Of a DNA stretch of 7,440 nt, positions 1 to 6,456 are shown piece by piece (position 1 is the stretch's first letter; every line of letters starts with the position of its first letter). The translations under genes and the position numbers were made by a program. The DNA comes from an uncultured Clostridia bacterium (GTDB lineage: Bacteria > Bacillota > Clostridia > TANB77 > CAG-508), in contig CANRLA010000065.1 of the NCBI GenBank assembly GCA_947631315.1, positions 1 through 7,440 of the forward strand, read 5' to 3'. The notes below the pieces were generated by a model. The model searched no databases. It was not told the DNA's origin and saw only the letters and a list, made by a program, of their open reading frames with translations.

Positions 1-317
1 TGAATTTATAAATGATGCGTATTACGATCTAATATTCAAGAAAGCTGATAGCAGTTGGATAGGAGCGTACTGGCTCGAAGGCCGCTATGTCCATGTCCGT
101 GGGAAGGATTGTGCTTTTGGTTTGCATGGGTGTGAACGCTATGATGGAAATAGCTGTGTAACCGGGTACAGCCTGTTTAACTCTGTTCGGTACTGCGGGT
201 TATCGCACGTATACGCTTCGTCCCGTAGTTTCTATCAATCTAAAGTCTAGTAATTGGACAATGACTTCAAGAGTAAATGAAACTGGAAAAATGACGATAA
301 AATTGGAATTTAAATAA
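1..317 (+). pseudogene. 3' end of a DUF6273/C-type-lectin-like variable protein, frameshifted; candidate DGR target
   Basis: This is the C-terminal part of a gene that begins before the window. In the frame starting at base 2 it reads EFINDAYYDLIFKKADSSW, then AYWLEGRYV, CAFGLHGC, YDGN and GYSLFNSV, and stops at 248-250. In the next frame, from about 186, it reads GYRTYTLRPVVSI and continues to a stop at 315-317. YWLxxRYV, FGL, GYxLFxS and RPVVSI in this order are the hallmarks of DUF6273-type domains that I know from gut Clostridia. The family ending therefore needs both frames, which implies one extra base between about 182 and 190 (gttcggt reads well as gtt ggt). It may be a true pseudogene or a sequencing or assembly error. 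Bases 61-240 are about 51% G+C and 19% A by hand count, very unlike the A-rich neighbours. That fits adenine-targeted DGR variation, but no reverse transcriptase or template repeat is in view. The family call is from memory and the DGR role is inference. Confidence 0.6.
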
Positions 318-330
318 ATTGTAAAAACTC

Positions 331-360
331 TTTACAAAATATGTAAGAAAATGGTAAAAT
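331..360 (+). promoter_or_regulatory. Putative SigA-type promoter of the pseudo-sortase/WG operon
   Basis: TTTACA (331-336) and TAAAAT (355-360) are separated by 18 bases. Transcription would be expected to start around 366-367, on or next to the ATG at 367, so the mRNA could be leaderless. A 5-bp inverted repeat, TTACA/TGTAA (332-346), overlaps the -35 box, and another TTTACAT lies at 362-368. These could be an operator, but I cannot assign a regulator. Confidence 0.45.
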
Positions 361-366
361 ATTTAC

Positions 367-936
367 ATGATAAATTTTAATAAATCTAATGTAAATATTT
401 TATCTTTTTTTATTTCATCAGTTATTTTTCTAATCTTAATCTCTATTATAAATTACCCAAAACTATCAAGTAATAATAATTTAAATATTATAAAAAATAA
501 TAGTGTTAACTCAAATGAAAGTGAAACTATAAAAGAAATAGAAATAACAAAATGGACTATAGAAATAAAATCTTTAGGAATAAATGCAAACATTAATCAA
601 ATTGAAGGTAATACTCCAAATGAAGATTATGTTGGACATTTCAAAGATACGGACATATTAGGAAAAAATATTGCACTAATTGCATTTAACTATGGAGCTA
701 CCAACAATTATTTTGCAAACTTGAAAGATTTAAAAGCAGGAGATGAAGTCATATATACTGTAAATGATAAAATAAAAAAATATAAAGTAATTTTAAATCA
801 GATAATTGAAAAAGAAAGTTTAAAAAGTATTTTAAAAGACTATAATAATAGGGAATGCCTAAAATTATTTACATATATAAAAGATTTAACTAATAAAATA
901 AGGTACGTATATACGGAAGAAATAATTGACATATAA
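367..936 (+). CDS. Membrane-anchored sortase-like protein without catalytic His and Cys (pseudo-sortase)
   Basis: This 189-residue protein has one N-terminal hydrophobic segment (about residues 11-29), an Asn/Ser-rich linker (about 34-55) and a sortase-like beta-barrel domain (about 60-189). Family landmarks are visible: IKSLGINANI, the VGHFKDT block near 89-95, NYFANLKDLKAGDEVIY (about 113-130) and IRYVY at 178-182. Active Clostridial sortases of the class D/E type have AxHN and LTLxTC. Here these read AFN (Phe107 in place of His) and LKLFTY (Tyr170 in place of Cys); only the active-site Arg, R179, remains. Transpeptidation is therefore unlikely. A structural, regulatory or decoy role at the membrane is possible, or early decay, although the frame is intact. 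An in-frame stop at 355-357 leaves ATG 367 as the only sensible start, and no Shine-Dalgarno site precedes it. The WG-repeat gene follows after 49 bases, probably in the same operon. The fold assignment is confident; the role is unknown. Confidence 0.8.
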   Translation: MINFNKSNVNILSFFISSVIFLILISIINYPKLSSNNNLNIIKNNSVNSNESETIKEIEITKWTIEIKSLGINANINQIEGNTPNEDYVGHFKDTDILGKNIALIAFNYGATNNYFANLKDLKAGDEVIYTVNDKIKKYKVILNQIIEKESLKSILKDYNNRECLKLFTYIKDLTNKIRYVYTEEIIDI

Positions 937-985
937 GTAGTTTTAGCTATATAATTAGAAATATATTTAATAAAGGAGAAAGGGT

Positions 986-2722
986 ATGCCAAAAAAGAAG
1001 AATTATTTGTTGCCTATAACAATTTTTATAGTAATATTAATTATAGGTTTGGTATTAGGATTTTTTATAGGAAGAAATATAAAATATTCTTTTGAATTAG
1101 AGGAAATTGAGAAAGCTGATGCAGAATATTTTGTACTAGAAAAAAACGACAAATATGGTGTAATAAATAAGGAAGGAACTGTTGTAATTGAACCGCAATA
1201 TGATGGAATAAAAATTCCAAACCCAACTCAAGATACATTTATTTGCTTAGTTGATTCTAATAATGATACTTGGAAAGCGGTTGACTCATCTAATAACCAA
1301 AAGTGGACAAACTATAACAATGTTGACGCAATATCAATAAAGGCAATAACAAGTTTAGTTCCTTACGAAAAAACAGTACTTAAATATCAAGAAGGCAATT
1401 TATATGGATTAATTGATCTTGATGGAAATAAGATAACAGATGCAATATATGAAGATATTTCTTCTGTTGATTATAAAGAAGGATTCTTGAAAGTAAAAGA
1501 TAAAGGAAATTATGGCGTAATTAATATAAAAGGAACAAAAATTATAGAAACTTCTTATGATGATATAACTTCAGATGGATATTATAGTGAAGAGAAAAAA
1601 TATCAAGATGCAGGCTTTATATTGAGGATAAGAACTGATGATGGATATAAATATGGGTATGCTAAAAACAATGGAAAAATAATTTTAGATACAAATTATA
1701 ATGAAATAATAAGAATAACAGAAATAGAAGACAGTAAAAACTCATATTTTATAACATCTTTAAATGGCAAATATGGCTTAATGAAAAATTCTGATGAAAT
1801 AATAGAAAATGATTTCAGAAGTATAGATTTTGATAGAACAAATAATCTTTTAATATTGCAAAAAAATTCTTCTTATGGAGTATATGACTTAAAAGGAAAC
1901 TGTGTAATTCCAATAGATTATGATGATATAATTGTCGGAGGAGAATATATTAATGCTTTCAAAGGCGAAAGCACAGTTATATTTGATAATAAAGGAAATG
2001 AAATAAAAACAGATAATTCAAGCAAAGAAAAGGTTTCTGAAGAATATAGCATTATAATTGACAAGGATAACAATTATAACATTTTTGATAAAAATGATAA
2101 AGTTTTGTTAAAAGATAAGTATTCGTACCTAGAATATTTTAGAGATGACTTATTTATAGCAACAAACGATTCAAAAACAGGTTTAATAAAATCTACTGGA
2201 GATATTGTTGTTCCATTACAATACAACACAATTCAGAATGTAGAAGGAGCAGATTGTTTGCAAGCAACACTAATGGATACAAACAAGACATTAATAATAA
2301 ATAGTCAAGGAAAAGTACAAGAAGGATTAGAAAATGCCTCTTTCATTAAAGAAGATAACTATGTTAAAATCTTATCAGGAACAGATGTAAAATATTATAC
2401 ATTAGAAGGAAATGAAACTACTTATAAAGAATTATTCCCTGAAAATACTTTATATGCAGTAAAACAAAATGATAAGTGGGGATTTAAAGACAAAAATGGA
2501 AATATAGTTGTAAATTGTGAATATGATTTTGTTTCAGAGCAAAAAGGAAATTATGTTGGAATCAAAAAAGATGGAAAATGGGGAATACTTGATATAACAG
2601 GAAAAGTAGTTAAAGAACCATCTTATGAAATAGCATTTAATGATGTAAGATTTTTAGGAAAATATTATGAAATAGGCACTAACATTGGACTTCCTATATA
2701 CTGTGGAGACGAAAATGTATAG
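986..2722 (+). CDS. Membrane-anchored WG-repeat (KWG) protein
   Basis: This 578-residue protein starts with MPKKK and a single transmembrane segment (about residues 8-29, ending in a GxxxGFFxG stretch), so the C-terminal bulk is predicted to lie outside the membrane. The rest is a chain of WG_beta_rep units of the form (Y/W)G-[VIL]-x-[DN]-x-x-G-x-x-[IV]-x-x-x-Y-[DE]-x-[IV]. Units start at YG57, YG140, YG176, YG223, YG263, YG297, a degenerate one at YN364, TG398, WG498 and WG532. Stretches around 328-345 and 430-480 look like eroded copies. WG repeats are taken to form beta-rich binding surfaces, and no enzymatic motif is visible. AAAGGAG (972-978) sits 7 bases before the ATG. The gene lies 49 bases after the pseudo-sortase with no terminator between, so the two are probably co-transcribed. 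Ligand and function are unknown. Confidence 0.85.
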   Translation: MPKKKNYLLPITIFIVILIIGLVLGFFIGRNIKYSFELEEIEKADAEYFVLEKNDKYGVINKEGTVVIEPQYDGIKIPNPTQDTFICLVDSNNDTWKAVDSSNNQKWTNYNNVDAISIKAITSLVPYEKTVLKYQEGNLYGLIDLDGNKITDAIYEDISSVDYKEGFLKVKDKGNYGVINIKGTKIIETSYDDITSDGYYSEEKKYQDAGFILRIRTDDGYKYGYAKNNGKIILDTNYNEIIRITEIEDSKNSYFITSLNGKYGLMKNSDEIIENDFRSIDFDRTNNLLILQKNSSYGVYDLKGNCVIPIDYDDIIVGGEYINAFKGESTVIFDNKGNEIKTDNSSKEKVSEEYSIIIDKDNNYNIFDKNDKVLLKDKYSYLEYFRDDLFIATNDSKTGLIKSTGDIVVPLQYNTIQNVEGADCLQATLMDTNKTLIINSQGKVQEGLENASFIKEDNYVKILSGTDVKYYTLEGNETTYKELFPENTLYAVKQNDKWGFKDKNGNIVVNCEYDFVSEQKGNYVGIKKDGKWGILDITGKVVKEPSYEIAFNDVRFLGKYYEIGTNIGLPIYCGDENV

Positions 2723-2750
2723 GAGATAATCTGTTAATAGCGGAATTTTT

Positions 2751-2867
2751 TAAAGCATAAAGAACAGGGATAGAAACAAAAAGTTATTCTAAAGCATAAA
2801 GAACATAGTTGGAAACAAAATATTATTCTAAAGCATAAAGAACGGAGTTGAAAATATAAAATAATGT
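2751..2867. repeat. Three 39-bp tandem direct repeats upstream of the methionine gamma-lyase-family gene
   Basis: Copies occupy 2751-2789, 2790-2828 and 2829-2867, with an exact 39-base period. All three begin with TAAAGCATAAAGAAC; the first two end in TTATTC, and the third diverges over its 3' half. The array starts 29 bases after the WG-gene stop, and the third copy runs into the start codon at 2864. That copy carries GGAG (2844-2847), the only Shine-Dalgarno-like element for the gene, about 16 bases from the ATG, which is further than usual. With no unique spacers between the units this is a minisatellite, not a CRISPR array. Confidence 0.9.
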
Positions 2868-4096
2868 ATGTAAAAAATGAAGTAATTGAATTAGTTAATC
2901 AAGCAGAAAAAGAAGTAAAAGAAGAATTTGAAAAAGTAGATAAAATATGTGAAATTAACACTCTTAAAGTTTTACAAGCATTTCAAGATAATGACTTATC
3001 TGAAATACATTTTAACCAAACAACAGGGTATGGCTATGATGACATAGGCAGAGAAACAATAGAAAAAATATATAGTCAGATATTTGGAACAGAAGATAGT
3101 TTGGTTAGGGGGCAATTTATATCAGCATCTCACGCATTAAATGTAACATTATTTGCACTTTTAAGACCGGGAGATGTGCTTCTATCTATCGCTGGAAAAC
3201 CTTATGACACATTAGATGAAGTAATAGGAATTAGAGAAAATCCAAGTTCTTTAAAATCATTTGGTATAAATTATGAACAAATAGATTTAGTAAATGATGA
3301 CTTTAATTATGAAAAAATAGAAGATAAATTATCAAAAGAAAAAATAAAAGTAGTAGAAATTCAGCGTTCTAGGGGATATAGTACAAGAAAAAGTATTACC
3401 CTTGATAAGATAGAAAAAGTAATAAAAACTATAAGAAATGTAAATAAAGAAGTAATTATTATGATAGACAACTGCTATGGTGAATTTACTAATGAAGTAG
3501 AACCAAGCAATTTAGGAGCAGACATTTTAGTAGGTTCACTTATAAAAAATTTAGGTGGTGGAATTGCCCCAAATGGAGCTTATGTTACTGGAAGAAAAGA
3601 TTTAATAAAGCTAGTTGCAGAAAGATTAACACTTCCGGGTGAAGGAAAAGAAGTAGGACCAACTTTGGGAATGAATAAACTAATTTTACAAGGTTTGTTT
3701 TTTGCTCCAAGTGTAGTTGCAAGTAGCCTAAAAACAGCAATACTTACAAGTAAGGTGATGGAAAAATTAGGATATAAAACCTCACCAAAGTGGAATGAAC
3801 AAAGATCAGATATTGTTCAAACAATAGAATTTAATGATAGAGAAAAATTGATAAAATACTGTCAAGGAATACAAGCAGGTTCTCCAGTAGATTCAAAATC
3901 AAGTCCAATTCCAGGAGATATGCCGGGATATGATTCACAAGTTATAATGGCAGCAGGGGCATTTACACAAGGTTCATCAATAGAATTAAGTTGCGACGGA
4001 CCATTAAGAGAGCCTTTCATAGCATTTCAACAAGGTGGACTTACTTATGAATATGGAAAATTAGGATTAATGAAGGCAATAGAAAATATACTTTAA
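2864..4096 (+). CDS. Methionine gamma-lyase-family PLP-dependent enzyme (YnbB / 'aluminium resistance' family)
   Basis: This 410-residue protein matches the usual length of the PF06838-type family. It is a fold-type I PLP enzyme: the substrate-side motif QTTGYGYDDIGRE is at about 52-64, the glycine/serine-rich phosphate-binding turn QFISASHAL is at 84-92, the aspartate contacting the pyridine nitrogen is D202 in MIDNCYGEF, and the Schiff-base lysine is probably K228 in VGSLIKNLGGG. The C-terminal IPGDMPGYDSQVIMAAG (about 349-365) and the SIELSCDGPLREP and AFQQGGLTYEYGK segments are typical. Family members are annotated as carbon-sulfur lyases acting on methionine or cystathionine-like substrates, but this is largely by homology and the true substrate here is uncertain. 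The ATG fits the family N-terminus (IELVNQAE, VLQAFQ), although its ribosome binding site is weak or distant. No promoter is obvious. The upstream 39-bp repeats could influence expression. Confidence 0.9.
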   Translation: MYVKNEVIELVNQAEKEVKEEFEKVDKICEINTLKVLQAFQDNDLSEIHFNQTTGYGYDDIGRETIEKIYSQIFGTEDSLVRGQFISASHALNVTLFALLRPGDVLLSIAGKPYDTLDEVIGIRENPSSLKSFGINYEQIDLVNDDFNYEKIEDKLSKEKIKVVEIQRSRGYSTRKSITLDKIEKVIKTIRNVNKEVIIMIDNCYGEFTNEVEPSNLGADILVGSLIKNLGGGIAPNGAYVTGRKDLIKLVAERLTLPGEGKEVGPTLGMNKLILQGLFFAPSVVASSLKTAILTSKVMEKLGYKTSPKWNEQRSDIVQTIEFNDREKLIKYCQGIQAGSPVDSKSSPIPGDMPGYDSQVIMAAGAFTQGSSIELSCDGPLREPFIAFQQGGLTYEYGKLGLMKAIENIL

Positions 4097-4115
4097 TAGT
4101 TTTCAATATAAAGCA

Positions 4116-4235
4116 ATTCAAAATATTGTAATTCTCTGTGGCTTGTTGTCGCACCCAACCTAAAGGTTGTTGCTCCATTCGCAGGCTTCGCCTTTGATCG
4201 CTACGCGCCACTGCCGAATTTACAATATTTTGAAT
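4116..4235. repeat. MITE-like G+C-rich palindromic intergenic element
   Basis: Near-perfect terminal inverted repeats bracket about 80 bases: 4116-4134 (ATTCAAAATATTGTAATTC) pairs with 4216-4235 apart from one missing A. Inside, GTGGC (4138-4142) pairs with GCCAC (4207-4211), and two small hairpins lie within: CAACC-taaa-GGTTG (4156-4169) and AGGC-ttc-GCCT (4183-4193). The interior is far richer in G+C than the surrounding DNA. The whole could fold as a long outer stem with a multi-branched interior on either strand. I see no clear target-site duplication, no transposase and no poly-T run, so it is not a typical terminator. A non-autonomous mobile or REP-like element is the best fit. Confidence 0.65.
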
Positions 4236-4275
4236 AGAGATTAAATTTGCAAACATAAAAAGGATTAATTTTAAA

Positions 4276-5560
4276 ATGAAAGTAGTAGTTGTAGGTGGCG
4301 GCCCAGCAGGAATGCTAGCCGCCATAAGTGCTAAAAAAGAGAAAAATCAAGTTGTATTAATTGAAAAAATGAATAGCCTAGGAAAAAAAATTTTAATTAC
4401 AGGAAAAGGAAGATGCAATATTACTAATGCGATTGACATATCTGACTTCTATAAAAATATTCCTGGAAATGGAAAGTTTTTATATAGTGCATTTCAAAAT
4501 TTTGATAATGAAGATATAATAAAATTACTTGATATTCCAACAAAAGTAGAAAGAGGAAATAGAGTATTTCCAGTAAGCGATAGTGCACATACAGTATTAG
4601 AAGCATTGATAAAAAAATTAGACGGAGTAACTATAATTACAAACTGCAAAGCAAAAGAAATTATTGTAAAAGATAATAAAGTGATAGGTGTAAAAACTGA
4701 CAAAGATATAATAGAAGCTGATAAAGTAATATTGGCAACAGGAGGAATGAGTTATCCTACAACGGGCTCAACGCGGAGACGGATATGCAATTGCAAAAAA
4801 ATTAGGTCATACGGTAACAGAAATAAGACCATCTTTGGTAGCTCTAAGAGCCAAAGATGATACAGTAAAAGTAGCAAATAACTCAGTAGTTATAAAGGAA
4901 AAAGATAATTATTTAAATAATAAAACAAAAAACACTTCATTAGATATTTGCAAAAAACTTCAAGGTTTAAGTTTAAAAAATGTTTCTATGAAACTGGTAG
5001 AAAATAATAAAGTAATTTATGAAGATTTTGGAGAAATGCTATTTACACATTTTGGCGTATCAGGGCCAATAATATTAAGTGCGTCAGCACATTTAAGGAA
5101 AGATTATTTTCAAAATGTAAAAGTAATAATAGACTTAAAACCAGCATTATCACAAGAAAAATTAGATGCAAGAATTTTAAGAGACTTTGAAAAACAAAAA
5201 AATAAGGCTATAAAAAATAGCTTGAATGATTTATTGCCACAAAAGTTAATTCCCGTAATTATAGAATTAAGCGAAATTAATGAAGATAAAAAAATAAATG
5301 AAATCACAAAACAAGAAAGAACAAGATTAGTAAATAACTTGAAAAATCTTGAAATAGAAATTGAAGGGTTTGCAGATATAAAAGAAGCAATAGTAACAAA
5401 GGGAGGAATAAACATTAAAGAAATAAATCCAAAAACTATGGAATCTAAGCTAGTACAAGGACTATTTTTTGCAGGAGAAATAATTGATGTAGATGCTTAT
5501 ACAGGAGGATTTAACTTACAAATAGCATATTCAACAGGATATACATCAGGACTAAACTAA
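4276..5560 (+). pseudogene. HI0933-family (BaiN-like) NAD(P)/FAD-dependent flavoprotein, interrupted by a one-base frameshift
   Basis: The first part (4276 to about 4773) has the FAD Rossmann motif VVVGGGPAGM (residues 4-13), the acidic strand end LIEK (28-31), the family signature KKILITGKGRCNITN (37-51) and ATGGMSYPTTGST (154-166). It then derails into RRRICNCKK. Starting instead at 4775 in the next frame restores the family sequence GDGYAIAKKLGH and RPSLVALRA. It continues to the C-terminal signature GGINIKEINPKTMESK, GLFFAGEIIDVDAYTGGFN, and stops at 5558-5560. Deleting one base near 4774 (the c in acgcgga) gives a continuous protein of about 427 residues, the usual family length. No other damage is visible, so this is either a very recent mutation or a sequencing error. 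AAGGA (4260-4264) lies 11 bases before the ATG. Members are putative FAD oxidoreductases of mostly unknown substrate. If the frameshift is real, both halves are probably inactive alone. Confidence 0.88.
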
Positions 5561-5637
5561 ATTTGAAGGATATGGACTTAACTAAATATAGAAAATATAG
5601 ATTAGGACTTAAAAGATATTTTTAGAATTAACTAAAT
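5549..5637. repeat. Degenerate short repeats at the 3' end of the flavoprotein gene
   Basis: GGACTAAACTAAAT (5549-5562, containing the flavoprotein stop codon) recurs with one mismatch as GGACTTAACTAAAT (5574-5587). Parts recur again as GGACTTAA (5605-5612) and TTAACTAAAT (5628-5637). The spacing is irregular. This looks like an old, partly eroded tandem duplication of the gene end. Nothing else recognisable lies between 5561 and the ribosome binding site at 5666. Confidence 0.55.
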
Positions 5638-5665
5638 GAAATTAATGTTAAAAAAAGTGAATATT

Positions 5666-5670
5666 AGGAG
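5666..5670 (+). promoter_or_regulatory. Ribosome binding site that fixes the TTG start of the YigZ-family gene
   Basis: AGGAG lies 9 bases before TTG 5680. The family N-terminus (KTISDDVYAEI followed by KKSKFIA) begins directly after it, so the rare TTG start is well supported. Confidence 0.8.
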
Positions 5671-5679
5671 ACTAGAAAA

Positions 5680-6285
5680 TTGAAAACAATTAGTGATGAT
5701 GTTTATGCAGAAATAACAGTAAAAAAATCAAAGTTTATAGCAAGTGTGTTTCCAGTAGAAACTAAGCAAGAAGCGGAAGAAAAGATTAAAGAGATAAGCA
5801 AAAAATACTATGATGCAAAACATAACTGTTATGCGTATGTTGTAGAAAATTTTGAAAAATGCAGTGATGACGGAGAACCAAGCAAAACCGCAGGAGCACC
5901 AATGCTAGATATAATTAAAAAAAGAAAGTTGCAAAATATATTAGTAATAGTTACAAGATATTTTGGAGGGATATTGTTAGGAACAGGAGGATTAGTAAGG
6001 AGCTACACAGAAGCTACTAATAGTGCAATTGACAAAGCAAAAATAGTAAATAAAATAAAAGGAATTAGATATAAGATAAAGATAGAATATGACAGTCAAA
6101 ATGATGTAATATACTGGTGCAAAAAGTTGAATATAAATATAAAAAATACAAGTTATGATAATTATGTAGAATTAGAACTAGAATCAAGTATTGAAAATAA
6201 GGAAAAATTATTAAATAATATAAAAATAGTGGAAAATTGCATTATAACTGATGAAAATATATACATACAAGAAGAAATTTTATAA
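5680..6285 (+). CDS. yigZ: YigZ/IMPACT-family protein (UPF0029)
   Basis: This 201-residue protein has the usual length and two-domain layout of bacterial YigZ/YvyE proteins. The N-terminal IMPACT domain (about residues 1-125) contains KKSKFIA (14-20), AKHNCYAYV (about 46-54), the diagnostic DDGEPSKTAGAPML (about 63-76) and VTRYFGGILLGTGGLVRSYTEA (about 91-112). The C-terminal part (about 130-200) is the small ferredoxin-like domain. Eukaryotic IMPACT regulates GCN1/GCN2 signalling. The bacterial proteins are thought to act around the ribosome or on nucleic acid, but their molecular role is not settled. It starts with TTG behind a good AGGAG. It lies 119 bases after the flavoprotein gene, in the same direction, and 171 bases before spo0A. 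No promoter or terminator is clear on either side. Confidence 0.92.
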   Translation: MKTISDDVYAEITVKKSKFIASVFPVETKQEAEEKIKEISKKYYDAKHNCYAYVVENFEKCSDDGEPSKTAGAPMLDIIKKRKLQNILVIVTRYFGGILLGTGGLVRSYTEATNSAIDKAKIVNKIKGIRYKIKIEYDSQNDVIYWCKKLNINIKNTSYDNYVELELESSIENKEKLLNNIKIVENCIITDENIYIQEEIL

Positions 6286-6376
6286 ATAATTAAAAATAAA
6301 GTCGAAAAAACTTATGCGATATTTTACGCTAAAATCAAGCATTTAAAAGAATTTTGGAAAAAATTAGAAAAATCAC

Positions 6377-6405
6377 TTGTTTTCTTAAATAAAAACATAT
6401 ATAAT
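6377..6405 (+). promoter_or_regulatory. Putative SigA-type promoter of spo0A
   Basis: TTGTTT (6377-6382) and a perfect TATAAT (6400-6405) are 17 bases apart. The expected start near 6412 gives a leader of roughly 45 bases that includes the GGGGG ribosome binding site. Upstream, AGTCGAA (6300-6306) is one mismatch from the Spo0A box TGTCGAA, and ATTTTA-cgc-TAAAAT (6321-6335) is a 6-bp-arm palindrome. Both could be regulatory sites. Confidence 0.65.
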
Positions 6406-6442
6406 GAAGTGGTAAAATTTTACAAAACAAAAAATATTATTT

Positions 6443-6450
6443 AGGGGGAA
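6443..6450 (+). promoter_or_regulatory. Ribosome binding site that fixes the GTG start of spo0A
   Basis: The AGGGGGAA stretch places its G-run 8 bases before GTG 6457. The ATG two codons later (6463) would be 14 bases away, so GTG is preferred. Confidence 0.75.
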
Positions 6451-6456
6451 ACAAAA

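Noticed and set aside
243..267. DGR-type hairpin after the variable region (AAGTC/GACTT)
   Set aside because: Only 5 bp with a loop of about 15 bases; too weak to separate from chance in A+T-rich DNA.
937..985. Terminator between the pseudo-sortase and WG genes
   Set aside because: Only short A+T palindromes and no G+C stem followed by a T run.
2751..2867. CRISPR-like array
   Set aside because: Units are directly adjacent with a 39-base period and no unique spacers, and no cas genes are present.
4138..4211. tRNA or other known structured RNA
   Set aside because: There is no T-arm consensus, no anticodon arm and no 7-bp acceptor stem; the hairpins do not form a tRNA cloverleaf.
4116..4235. 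DGR template repeat for the variable region at 61-240
   Set aside because: Although also G+C-rich, it shares no recognisable stretch with 61-240 and is not adenine-rich at the expected positions.
4041..4325. Minus-strand open frame of 94 codons over the intergenic element
   Set aside because: It overlaps two gene ends and the palindromic element, has no ribosome binding site and resembles no known protein; it is a by-product of the G+C-rich repeat.
4424..4703. Two minus-strand open frames inside the first half of the flavoprotein gene
   Set aside because: Shadows of the conserved coding frame with no start signals.
5110..5415. Minus-strand open frame of 101 codons inside the flavoprotein gene
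   Set aside because: It lies wholly inside a well-supported gene on the other strand; Phe/Ser/Ile-rich shadow translation typical of A-rich DNA.
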